Part shown: positions 1 to 6,384 of the stretch, one piece after another
Layout of the letters: every line of letters starts with the position of its first letter
Position numbering within the stretch: position 1 is the first letter of the stretch
NCBI GenBank assembly: GCA_017621905.1
Contig: JAGASC010000368.1
Location: 1 to 16,683, forward strand
Direction: 5' to 3'
Origin: Roseburia sp.
GTDB lineage: Bacteria; Bacillota; Clostridia; Lachnospirales; Lachnospiraceae
DNA: 16,683 nucleotides
The notes under the pieces: generated by a model
Told to the model about the DNA's origin: nothing
Databases searched by the model: none
The model's input: the letters and a program-made list of their open reading frames with translations, nothing else
Translations under genes and position numbers: made by a program

Positions 1-336
1 AATACCGGAAATCCCATGCATGCAGATATTTTTCTGATTACCGGGGGCATCAACAGCCAGAATGAAGAGGTAGTGAAGCAGATTTACGAACAGATGCCAA
101 AGCCAAAGGTCGTAGTTGCAGTGGGAACCTGTGCCTGCACCGGCGGTATTTTTAAGGAATGTTATAATATTAAGGGCGGTGTGGACACTGTAATTCCGGT
201 GGATATTTATGTGCCGGGCTGTGCTGCCAGACCGGAATCCATTATCGATGGTGTAGTCAAGGCGGTAGCTCTGTTCCAGGAGAAGCATGAGGCGCACCTA
301 AAGAACAAGGCGTTAGAGAAAAAGGGAGAAAAATAA
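1..336 (+). CDS. echC: Ech hydrogenase small subunit EchC (5' truncated)
   Basis: Small [4Fe-4S] subunit of a membrane-bound, energy-converting [NiFe] hydrogenase (NuoB / 20 kDa complex I family). It passes electrons from the ferredoxin subunit to the NiFe site in EchE. The reading frame is open from base 1, so the gene starts upstream of the window; the ATG at 16 is internal. Visible family marks are the segment ADIFLITGG, VAVGTCACTGG with two Cys, and a later VPGCAARPE whose Cys is also a cluster ligand. The N-terminal CxxC pair expected in this family must lie upstream. The C-terminus is Lys/Glu-rich. The stop overlaps the start of the next gene by one base (TAATG), which indicates translational coupling. 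Family assignment is firm. The Ech subtype, rather than another group 4 hydrogenase, rests mainly on gene order. Confidence 0.9.
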   Translation, partial: NTGNPMHADIFLITGGINSQNEEVVKQIYEQMPKPKVVVAVGTCACTGGIFKECYNIKGGVDTVIPVDIYVPGCAARPESIIDGVVKAVALFQEKHEAHLKNKALEKKGEK

Positions 337-692
337 TGCAGGAAATTCAAAAAGATATATATAAAATCGAAATGGTAGAGCTTCTCCCGGTCATTATGGA
401 GAAGAAAAATGACATGTGGCGTCTGGTGCAGATCTGTTGTGCCTTTGTAGATGGAAATTATGAGATTACCTATTCTTTTGCCACCGGTTATGAAATCAGC
501 AATTATCGTCTGGTGGTTGCAAAGGACGAACCGGTACCGAGTATTTCCCGTGTATACAAATCAGCCATTTTATATGAAAATGAAATGCGGGAGCTGTTCG
601 GCCTGGATGTGGAATACATTAAGGTGGATTACCACGACAAGCTGTACCGTATCAATGAAGAAACACCATTCCTGAAAAAGGAGGAAAAATAG
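336..692 (+). CDS. echD: Ech hydrogenase subunit EchD (NuoC-like)
   Basis: A 118-residue protein matching the short NuoC / 30 kDa-like subunit of Ech hydrogenases. It has no cofactor and helps dock the small and large subunits in the peripheral arm. The C-terminal half holds the family-like stretch YENEMRELFGLDVEY, close to the motif in complex I 30 kDa subunits where an E-R/E-D-x-FG pattern precedes the conserved end. The length is short compared with NuoC, as is usual for EchD. The start codon overlaps the echC stop by one base, and the stop is followed after two bases by the echE ATG. That tight packing, together with an AGGAGG inside the last codons, supports one transcript. Taken alone the sequence is weakly conserved, so the call leans on position between echC and echE. 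Confidence 0.85.
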   Translation: MQEIQKDIYKIEMVELLPVIMEKKNDMWRLVQICCAFVDGNYEITYSFATGYEISNYRLVVAKDEPVPSISRVYKSAILYENEMRELFGLDVEYIKVDYHDKLYRINEETPFLKKEEK

Positions 693-694
693 AG

Positions 695-1774
695 ATGCCC
701 AAAAGAAGTATTGTACCATTTGGACCGCAGCACCCTGTACTGCCGGAGCCGGTTCATCTGGATTTGGTGATGGAGGATGAGAAGGTCATTGAGGCGATTC
801 CATCCATCGGATATGTGCACAGAGGCTTAGAGAGTCTGGTGCAGAAAAAGGATTTTAATGAAATGGTATACGTGACGGAGCGTATCTGCGGAATCTGTTC
901 CTTTATGCATGGAATGGGCTACTGTTCCGCGGTGGAGCAGATCATGGATGTGCAGGTTCCGAGACGTGCGGAATATTTACGTACGATCTGGGCCGAGATG
1001 TCCAGACTGCACAGCCATCTGCTGTGGCTGGGCTTGTTGGCAGATGCATTTGGATTTGAGGCACTGTTCATGCAGTCCTGGAGACTGAGAGAAAAGATTC
1101 TGGATATGTTTGAGATTTCCACCGGTGGGCGTGTTATTTTTTCCGTGAATAAAATCGGTGGCGTGTTAAAGGATATGCCGGCGGATATGCTTTCTAGTTT
1201 TGTGTCCATTTTAAATGATATGGAGCGCGATTTAAGAGAGACGACCCAGATATTTATGGATGACTATACGGTAAAGAGCCGTCTGGTGGGCGTAGGTATT
1301 TTAACAGAAGAGGATGCGATCCGCCGGGGTGCGGTGGGACCGATGATGCGTGCCAGCGGTATTGAGGTGGACATGAGAAAGACCGGATATGCAGCATACA
1401 ACGACTTGGATTTCCAGATTATTACCAGTAAGGATTGCGACAGCTTTGCGCGCTGTCAGGTTCGTATCGGGGAGATTTTCCAGTCGATCGAGCTGATTCG
1501 TCAGGCGGTAGCAAAGATTCCGGATACAGAGATTTCTGTACCGGTAAAGGGATTCCCGAAGGGTGAGGCTTATGTGCGCTTTGAGCAGCCGAGAGGTGAG
1601 GCATTTTATTATGTACGGGCAAACGGGTCGAAATTCTTAGACCGCATGAGAGTCCGCACTCCCACTTTTGCAAATCTGCCGGCGCTGAGCCAGATTCTGC
1701 AGGGCTGCCAGTATGGGGATGTGCCGCTGCTTATACTTACGATTGACCCATGTATCAGTTGTACAGAGCGCTAA
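695..1774 (+). CDS. echE: Ech hydrogenase large subunit EchE
   Basis: Catalytic NiFe-bearing subunit (NuoD / 49 kDa family), 359 residues, which reduces protons or oxidises H2. The N-terminal nickel-binding pair is RICGICSFMHG with C65 and C68. The C-terminal pair is DPCISC with C353 and C356. The protein ends only three residues later (TER), so there is no C-terminal extension of the kind cut off by HycI/HyaD-type proteases in most other hydrogenases; this short end is known for Ech/CooH-type large subunits. The start at 695 is preceded by AAGGAGG with good spacing. The neighbouring echD and echF are in the same direction with short gaps. Conserved segments such as PSIGYVHRGLE and the MSRLHSHLLWLG stretch match NuoD relatives. 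The protein should depend on the HypF/C/D/E system encoded about 9 kb downstream. Confidence 0.96.
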   Translation: MPKRSIVPFGPQHPVLPEPVHLDLVMEDEKVIEAIPSIGYVHRGLESLVQKKDFNEMVYVTERICGICSFMHGMGYCSAVEQIMDVQVPRRAEYLRTIWAEMSRLHSHLLWLGLLADAFGFEALFMQSWRLREKILDMFEISTGGRVIFSVNKIGGVLKDMPADMLSSFVSILNDMERDLRETTQIFMDDYTVKSRLVGVGILTEEDAIRRGAVGPMMRASGIEVDMRKTGYAAYNDLDFQIITSKDCDSFARCQVRIGEIFQSIELIRQAVAKIPDTEISVPVKGFPKGEAYVRFEQPRGEAFYYVRANGSKFLDRMRVRTPTFANLPALSQILQGCQYGDVPLLILTIDPCISCTER

Positions 1775-1795
1775 GGAGAAGAGGAGGAAGGAATT

Positions 1796-2302
1796 ATGCC
1801 ACAATTTCTTGGATTTGCAAAGACGGTAATGAAAAATCTGTTTTCCAAACCGGTGACGACCTCCTATCCGGCTGAGCCGAAGGTTTATCCGGAGCGCAGC
1901 AGAGGTCATGTGGAGATTAATATTGCAGACTGCATCATGTGCGGTATGTGCATGCGCAGCTGCCCGCCGGGAGCCATTGAGGTAAAACGGAATGAAAATA
2001 CCTGGAGCATCAATCGCTTTGACTGCGTCCAGTGCGGATATTGCGTGGAGAAGTGCCCGAAGAAGTGCCTGAGCATTGTGCCGGGCTATCAGACACCGGA
2101 CAGTAAAAAATATGTGGATACGGTGACGAAACCGGTAGTGGAGCAGCCAGCTGCAGCAAAGCCGGCGGCAGCACCGGCAGCGAAGCCGGCTGCCACAGCA
2201 AAGTCAGCGGATGCTGAAACAAAGGCAGTAGCTGAGGCAGCAAAGCCTGTAGCTGCTGAAACGAAACCGGCAGCTGAGGCAGCACCAAAAGCAGCTGAGT
2301 GA
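1796..2302 (+). CDS. echF: Ech hydrogenase ferredoxin subunit EchF with repeat-rich tail
   Basis: NuoI-like polyferredoxin subunit, 168 residues, probably the entry point for electrons from soluble ferredoxin. Two [4Fe-4S] motifs are clear: CIMCGMCMRSCP (C46, C49, C52, C56) and CVQCGYCVEKCP (C77, C80, C83, C87). After about residue 110 the protein changes to a low-complexity tail of nearly only Ala, Lys, Pro, Glu, Thr and Val. It includes two adjacent 14-residue repeats (residues 140-153 and 154-167, starting AETK). Typical EchF proteins are about 120-140 residues and end soon after the second cluster motif, so the tail is an addition. It is probably disordered and may serve as a linker or docking arm; its role is unknown. 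Two purine-rich Shine-Dalgarno candidates (AAGGAG, AGGAGG) precede the start. A strong terminator follows the stop. Confidence 0.93.
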   Translation: MPQFLGFAKTVMKNLFSKPVTTSYPAEPKVYPERSRGHVEINIADCIMCGMCMRSCPPGAIEVKRNENTWSINRFDCVQCGYCVEKCPKKCLSIVPGYQTPDSKKYVDTVTKPVVEQPAAAKPAAAPAAKPAATAKSADAETKAVAEAAKPVAAETKPAAEAAPKAAE

Positions 2303-2315
2303 AAAGAGTAGAGAG

Positions 2316-2359
2316 AAAAACCCCGGCAAAACATAGATTTGTGTTTTGTCGGGGTTTTT
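2316..2359. terminator. Bidirectional intrinsic terminator between echF and Uma2 copy 1
   Basis: A 17-bp stem (2316-2332 with 2343-2359, one G-T wobble) closes a 10-base loop. The outer five pairs are A-T on the 5' side and T on the 3' side, so the hairpin carries a T-run in either direction. It lies 14 bases after the echF stop and 4 bases from the stop of the convergent Uma2 gene, so it can end both transcripts. Confidence 0.93.
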
Positions 2360-2362
2360 CTT

Positions 2363-2986
2363 CTAAGCATCCTTTAAAAAATCTGCTATTCTAATTTCAA
2401 GATTATCGTAAATGCCGGGCTTTATGACTTCGTCAAAAGAAAACTGCATAGAGATTTCTTCTCCGTCAAAGGAATACACCTGAACAGTCTGCTTCATCGG
2501 ATTGACAATCCAGTATTCTCTGACGCCGGCAGTACGGTATTTGAATAATTTTATGAAGTAATCCATACTCTGGGAATTCGGTGATACGATTTCGATAATC
2601 CAGTCAGGAGCACCGTTACATCCTCTGTCATCAAGCTTGTTCCGGTCGCATATTACACTGATATCCGGTTCAACGTAAGTTTTGTTATCTGCATTCAGAA
2701 AAACAGCAAATGGAGATGGGTAGATTTTACAGGAACCATTGTTATTATCAATATATTGGCCGATTATTTTTGTAAACTGGCTGACCAGGTCCTGATGAAT
2801 CCGATTTGGCGGAGCCATCATATAAACCTGACCTTCAATTAGTTCTGCGCGCTGTCCCTCTGGAAGGGAATATATATAATCTGTTGTATAAGTGTCTGAT
2901 TTTGGAAATGGCATAGCAGATACCTCCTTGAACATATCATACTTCGGTTTTACAGATAAGACAGCAGGTAAAATATTAGTACTCAT
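2363..2986 (-). CDS. Uma2-family endonuclease-like protein, copy 1
   Basis: A 207-residue protein of the Uma2 (DUF820) family, which has a PD-(D/E)XK nuclease fold and poorly known cellular role. The core is visible: an N-terminal LPEGQRAELIEG, then VEPDISVICD, then GAPDWIIEIVSP followed by K and Y residues in a DYFIKLFKYR stretch, then GVREYWIVNP. These supply the acidic residues and Lys expected of the fold, so the protein looks intact. The start is at 2986, preceded on the minus strand by a GGAAAGG-type ribosome site. A second copy lies at 5238-5855, aligned without gaps for 205 residues. By hand count the two are about 89% identical after residue 97 but only about 48% identical at residues 53-96. 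It has its own consensus promoter and the shared bidirectional terminator. Whether it cleaves DNA is not shown by the sequence. Confidence 0.88.
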   Translation of the reverse strand: MSTNILPAVLSVKPKYDMFKEVSAMPFPKSDTYTTDYIYSLPEGQRAELIEGQVYMMAPPNRIHQDLVSQFTKIIGQYIDNNNGSCKIYPSPFAVFLNADNKTYVEPDISVICDRNKLDDRGCNGAPDWIIEIVSPNSQSMDYFIKLFKYRTAGVREYWIVNPMKQTVQVYSFDGEEISMQFSFDEVIKPGIYDNLEIRIADFLKDA

Positions 2987-3291
2987 AAAACATCCTTTCC
3001 ATCTTTCCTAACTAAAATTATAAACATGTAGGGAAAGATTGTCAATTTGTAGTAAACTTTTGTTGCATAGGTCTTAAAACAAAATGGGAAAAAGGTGAAT
3101 ATACGTGTTCTGATGCAATTTATTGTCGCAAAACAAATAATCCGGTTAAAAACACGGAAAGGCCCCCAGGTAATTTACATATATCTGATATTTGGCCGAA
3201 TCGGTGGTGATAGGTACCAGATACATTCATCAGAAAAAGTTGTCATGTAATAATGATAAAAAGATTAACTGTCTGTTTCATCAAAGCTGTA
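2987..3291. other. Intergenic region between Uma2 copy 1 and the AEC transporter
   Basis: About 300 bases without a gene. The first 60 hold the Uma2 promoter. The remainder is AT-rich. I see short inverted repeats (TTTTGTT with AACAAAA around 3058-3084, and TATCTG with CAGATA at 3182-3223), but no open frame of note and no convincing T-tailed terminator for the minus-strand AEC gene that ends at 3292. Confidence 0.6.
3001..3045 (-). promoter_or_regulatory. Consensus promoter and operator-like dyad of Uma2 copy 1
   Basis: On the minus strand a perfect TTGACA (3040-3045) and a perfect TATAAT (3017-3022) are separated by exactly 17 bases. An 8-bp inverted repeat, ATCTTTCC/GGAAAGAT, occupies 3032-3039 (next to the -35 box) and 3001-3008 (just past the expected start of transcription), so it brackets the -10 box. 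The arms are offset by 31 bp, about three helical turns. The same arrangement is present upstream of copy 2. A consensus promoter with such a dyad suggests strong transcription held down by a repressor; the repressor is not in the window. Confidence 0.85.
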
Positions 3292-4236
3292 TTAAATAAA
3301 GTGTACCATTTCCGCGATCCGTACAATCAACGGAATCGTAACAATGGATAATAAAGTGGAAATAATTACCGTCTCCACAGCGTAGGAGTAATCACTGTCA
3401 TACAGCTGTGCATAAACGGCCACATTAGAGCCGGTGGGACATGCAGACACAATCAGCAGTGCCATTTTCATCTCTGAAAATTCCGCAGGCAGGAAATGCA
3501 ATGCAAGCATACAGACCAGAGGAATAATCAAAAGCCGTACCGCAGAAAGCAAATACAATTTGGGTTTCTGAAACATCTTCCCCGGATGCGTCTGTGCCAT
3601 ATAAATACCGATGGTAAACATTGCCAGAGGCGTGTTCAAATTGGCTATGTATTGAATACTTTTATAAACCAGTTCCGGCATAGATAACCTGGTCAGGAAA
3701 AAGAACAGTCCAATGAGAAAGGCAATCATAAACGGCGCGGTAAAAATCCTTTTCGGTGAAGGTAGATATTTTTTCCAGCTGCCCTTTTCTTTGGCTGCAG
3801 CTGCGTCGGTTGTAAGCAGGGCAACGCCGTAAGACCATTGCATCAGATTTACAAATGCGATAAAAGCAGCCACATAAAATACAGCGCCGTCACTTAATGT
3901 AGCCACAATCAGAGGAATGCCAAAAAATCCCGGATTGGAAAAGGCGGACGCGAAGTTAAGAATGGCATCCCTGGAGAAAAATAATCTGGAAATAACGATG
4001 CAAATAATCACAACAACGGCAGCTGCAAGGGAACTGTAAAGCAGCCCCATCAGGCGTTCGGCGGAGTATTCCACCAGGAAACTATTGATGATCACACATG
4101 GCAAGGAAAGATAAATCAGAATATTGCCAAGGCTGCGGCTGCCTTCCAGGGTGATTTTTTTTGTGCGAAAGCAGATATATCCTACAGCGGCCAGCAGGAA
4201 CATGATAAGTACCTGTTTCATTAATAATAAAGTCAT
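3292..4236 (-). CDS. AEC-family (auxin efflux carrier-type) transporter
   Basis: A 314-residue integral membrane protein of the AEC family (PF03547-type), which in bacteria includes malate, malonate and other organic-acid carriers. The N-terminal helix is followed by KKITLEGSRSLGNILIYLSLPCVIINSF, a typical AEC segment (a basic loop, then a helix ending in a conserved Pro). A C-terminal half with ACPTGSNVAVYAQLY matches the family's second broken-helix region. About ten hydrophobic segments can be counted, in two blocks of five around a charged loop near residues 145-160. The start at 4236 has AAAGGAG five bases upstream. It lies 17 bases after the hydrolase gene on the same strand, so the two are probably co-transcribed with the hydrolase first. 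The substrate cannot be told from sequence; the partner suggests an acid freed from, or supplied to, the hydrolase. Confidence 0.9.
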   Translation of the reverse strand: MTLLLMKQVLIMFLLAAVGYICFRTKKITLEGSRSLGNILIYLSLPCVIINSFLVEYSAERLMGLLYSSLAAAVVVIICIVISRLFFSRDAILNFASAFSNPGFFGIPLIVATLSDGAVFYVAAFIAFVNLMQWSYGVALLTTDAAAAKEKGSWKKYLPSPKRIFTAPFMIAFLIGLFFFLTRLSMPELVYKSIQYIANLNTPLAMFTIGIYMAQTHPGKMFQKPKLYLLSAVRLLIIPLVCMLALHFLPAEFSEMKMALLIVSACPTGSNVAVYAQLYDSDYSYAVETVIISTLLSIVTIPLIVRIAEMVHFI

Positions 4237-4253
4237 GTTGGTCTCCTTTGGAA

Positions 4254-4988
4254 TTAATAAACTGAGTTCATGTATTGAAGTATGATATCAGCAAATTCGT
4301 CTGTATCATCATAACCGCAATGACTAAAGCCTTCCATTAGCCTGTAATGAACTTTTTCGGAAGGACACTGGAACATCTCAAGGGTCTTTAAGAACATCAG
4401 ATTCTGTTCCAGACGGCAGGGCATGTCATTGTCCGCTGCAAAAACAAGAATATTTGGAAAATCTGTTGTTTCGGAAATATGGTAAACAGGCGCTGCCTCA
4501 TCTACGATAATTCTTCTGGTATCGATTCCTCTTTCCCGCAGTACGTTAAAATGTGTGGTCATCTGGGCGGAATTAATGATATATCCGGCTATGTCGGTTG
4601 TCTTGATGTTGTAGGCATCTAAATATTTCGGGTCAAAAGCCAGCATAGCGGTGATATAGGCACCGGCAGAGGATCCGCCTACAAAAAGCTTACCGCTTCC
4701 GCCATAGTTTCGGATGTTTTCCAGGATGTAAGCCACGGAAGCAGCTCCGTCTTCCAGAAAGTCCGGGAATTTCGCATCAGGATACATTCTGTATTCAACA
4801 GAAACCAAGCCATATCCTTTTTCGACAAGGCGCTTTGTGAGGGGGTTGTCTTTTCTGGAACCGGCTTCAAGACCGCCTCCATGATACCAGATGACAGTAT
4901 CAAAATTTTCTGTGTCGGGAAGATACATGTCGAGAAGCTGCATGTCTGAGGCGTGATCCACGTAGGGAATGTCTAAATGTGTTTTCAT
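4254..4988 (-). CDS. Alpha/beta hydrolase (HSL/esterase-like)
   Basis: A 244-residue cytoplasmic alpha/beta hydrolase resembling the hormone-sensitive-lipase/esterase branch. The oxyanion-hole motif is YHGGGLEAGS (near residue 35). The nucleophile elbow is GGSSAGAY, with the central Ser in a G-x-S-x-G context. Candidate acid and base are the Asp in AADNDMPC and the His in GFSHCGYDD near the C-terminus, in the correct order for a Ser-Asp-His triad. There is no signal peptide or membrane helix, so it acts inside the cell. The start at 4988 follows a GGAG sequence about nine bases upstream. It is the first gene of a likely two-gene unit with the AEC transporter. The substrate is unknown; an acetylated or other short-ester metabolite is a guess from the family. 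Confidence 0.88.
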   Translation of the reverse strand: MKTHLDIPYVDHASDMQLLDMYLPDTENFDTVIWYHGGGLEAGSRKDNPLTKRLVEKGYGLVSVEYRMYPDAKFPDFLEDGAASVAYILENIRNYGGSGKLFVGGSSAGAYITAMLAFDPKYLDAYNIKTTDIAGYIINSAQMTTHFNVLRERGIDTRRIIVDEAAPVYHISETTDFPNILVFAADNDMPCRLEQNLMFLKTLEMFQCPSEKVHYRLMEGFSHCGYDDTDEFADIILQYMNSVY

Positions 4989-5031
4989 GATTTCTTTTAC
5001 TCCTGTTAGTAATCTGTTTTTTATAATGATA

Positions 5032-5060
5032 AAAGTAGCATAATGGTAAAGAATTGTAAA
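5032..5060 (-). promoter_or_regulatory. Candidate promoter of hydrolase-AEC unit
   Basis: On the minus strand TTTACA (5055-5060) and TACTTT (5032-5037) are spaced by 17 bases, about 45 bases before the hydrolase start. The -10 match is weak and the region is AT-rich, so other starts are possible. Confidence 0.4.
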
Positions 5061-5137
5061 ACATATTGTGCGATGCAGTTGCTATATGCCGTGATATATG
5101 GTAGATGAGAAGACAATAGAACATCTTGGCATAAAAA

Positions 5138-5166
5138 TAGAGGAATTGGAAAAAACAATTCCTCTA
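5138..5166 (-). terminator. Intrinsic terminator of Uma2 copy 2
   Basis: An 11-bp perfect stem (5138-5148 with 5156-5166) closes a 7-base loop. On the minus strand it is followed by TTTTTAT, so it terminates minus-strand transcripts. It lies about 70 bases past the stop of Uma2 copy 2 and separates that gene from the hydrolase unit. Confidence 0.85.
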
Positions 5167-5237
5167 AAAAGTATGCACTTAAGCCACGTGGGTTATTAAA
5201 GCACAATCGCTGTGGTGTTGGTAGCACAGGGGCTTAT

Positions 5238-5855
5238 TTATTTCAAAAAATCTGCGATTCTTATTTCAAGGCCATCGTAAATACCGGGCTTTATGGCCTC
5301 ATCAAAGGAAAATTGCATGGCTTTTTCCTCTCCGTCAAAAGAATACACCTGGATCGTCTGCTTCATCGGATTGACAATCCAATATTCTTTGACACCGGCA
5401 GTACGGTATTTGAATAATTTTATAAAGTAATCCATGCTCTGGGTGCTAGGGGATACGATTTCAATAATCCAATCAGGTGCGCCGTTACAGCCTCTGTCGT
5501 CAATCTTGTTCGGGTCGCATATAACGCTGACATCCGGTTCCACGTAAGTCTTGTCATCTGCATTCAGAAAAACGCCAAATGGGGCGGGTAAAACCACACA
5601 GCTTCCATTGTGGGATTCGATATAATTCATAAGTGCACGATAGAACTCACCAACAAGTTTTTGATGTGTAAAACTGGGTGGAGCCATATCATAGATAACT
5701 CCGTCGATTAATTCAGCACGTTGGCCTTCAGGAAGAGAATATATATCATTGGTTGTGTAAGTGTCTGATTTTCGGGATGGCATAGTATATACCTCCTTAA
5801 ACATATCATGATTTGATTTTTCGGATAAGACAGCAGGTAAAATATTAGTATTCAT
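5238..5855 (-). CDS. Uma2-family endonuclease-like protein, copy 2
   Basis: A 205-residue paralogue of the gene at 2363-2986, of the Uma2 / PD-(D/E)XK family. It carries the same core: AELIDGVIYDMAPP, VEPDVSVICD, GAPDWIIEIVSP, DYFIKLFKYR and GVKEYWIVNP, so no key residue is missing. I start it at 5855 (MNTNIL), because this matches the start of copy 1 and follows GGAAAGGAG with correct spacing. The longer frame opening at 5870 begins inside the operator-like dyad, right at the expected transcription start. Compared with copy 1, residues 53-96 are strongly diverged while both flanks are well conserved. It has its own promoter and terminator, so it is a single-gene unit. Cellular role unknown. 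Confidence 0.88.
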   Translation of the reverse strand: MNTNILPAVLSEKSNHDMFKEVYTMPSRKSDTYTTNDIYSLPEGQRAELIDGVIYDMAPPSFTHQKLVGEFYRALMNYIESHNGSCVVLPAPFGVFLNADDKTYVEPDVSVICDPNKIDDRGCNGAPDWIIEIVSPSTQSMDYFIKLFKYRTAGVKEYWIVNPMKQTIQVYSFDGEEKAMQFSFDEAIKPGIYDGLEIRIADFLK

Positions 5856-5868
5856 GAAACTCCTTTCC

Positions 5869-5913
5869 ATCTTTCCTAATTGAAATTATAAACGTGTAGG
5901 GAAAGATTGTCAA
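5869..5913 (-). promoter_or_regulatory. Consensus promoter and operator-like dyad of Uma2 copy 2
   Basis: On the minus strand perfect TTGACA (5908-5913) and TATAAT (5885-5890) with a 17-base spacer. The inverted repeat ATCTTTCC/GGAAAGAT is at 5900-5907 and 5869-5876, again offset by 31 bp around the -10 box. Only a few bases differ from the copy 1 region over about 70 bp, and none of them in the boxes or the dyad arms. Confidence 0.85.
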
Positions 5914-6384
5914 TTTGTAGTAAAGTACTATTTGCAAAAATAGCACAGTAAAAACATCCATTGGACAGCATGCTCCCAGTGAAATACGTGCTGCCGTGGA
6001 AACTTAAAAGTACTTGGAATGTTTGGTGAAACACCAAGAGAATAGAACCAAGTAGATGCCGGCATATACCGGCGTATTGTTTTATTGTTTCGCAAACGGG
6101 ATAGGGAAGGAAATTACTGTAGTTAGATTAATATGATAGGGTTAAAATGTCAAGAATTGTCAAAATTTTTGGTAATATTGTCTATAGCAATATTGCATGG
6201 AAATATATTTTTTTCGTAAAAAAGCATTTCTTTTTTCATCAAATAAGCGTAATATATTATTACAACAATTCATAGTAATATAATATGATAAGTAGGAAAT
6301 GAATGAAGAGCATAAGATAGGAGGAATTATATCACACAGTCAGCGTAGGAATAAAAACATTATAACAATCCCGGGAGGAAGAAA
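5914..6384. other. Intergenic region upstream of the YeiH-type gene
   Basis: About 470 bases without a gene. The left part has a small CTATTT/AAATAG hairpin (5928-5943) and the three-hairpin element. The right part is very AT-rich and holds two dyads: GCAATATTGC (6187-6196) and GTAATA-TAT-TATTAC (6249-6263). A TATAAT at 6279-6284 could be a -10 box but lacks a good -35 box; TGGTAATAT near 6170 is another possible extended -10. The dyads next to these boxes make this a likely control region for the transporter, but the regulator is not identified. Confidence 0.5.
5957..6090 (+). ncRNA. Unassigned structured RNA candidate (three hairpins and T-rich end)
   Basis: Three successive hairpins can be drawn on the plus strand. 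The first has CAGCATG (5966-5972) with CGTGCTG (5987-5993), inside an outer TCCAT (5957-5961) with GTGGA (5996-6000). The second has TACTTGG (6011-6017) with CCAAGTA (6048-6054), enclosing TTGGTG-AAA-CACCAA (6023-6037). The third is a GC-rich 7-bp stem, 6056-6062 with 6069-6075, followed by a T-rich tract that looks like a weak terminator. I do not recognise a known riboswitch or small RNA family. No clear plus-strand promoter is visible just upstream. It could be a small RNA, a leader of the transporter gene 300 bases on, or part of a repeat. Confidence 0.4.

Noticed and set aside
2120..2302. Repeat-rich 3' end of echF as a frameshifted or non-coding region
   Set aside because: The frame stays open to a stop right before the terminator, and the repeats are in multiples of three with a consistent amino-acid pattern.
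2363..5855. Uma2 genes as a toxin-antitoxin or restriction-modification system
   Set aside because: No methyltransferase, antitoxin or specificity gene is next to either copy; each is a single-gene unit.
5856..5870. Upstream start giving five extra residues (MERSF) for Uma2 copy 2
   Set aside because: This ATG falls in the dyad arm at the expected transcription start, has no ribosome site, and copy 1 has no equivalent.
5957..6090. T-box or known riboswitch in the structured region
   Set aside because: The conserved T-box sequence (AGGGTGGNACCGCG) and the core blocks of riboswitch classes I can recall are absent, so it is left unassigned.
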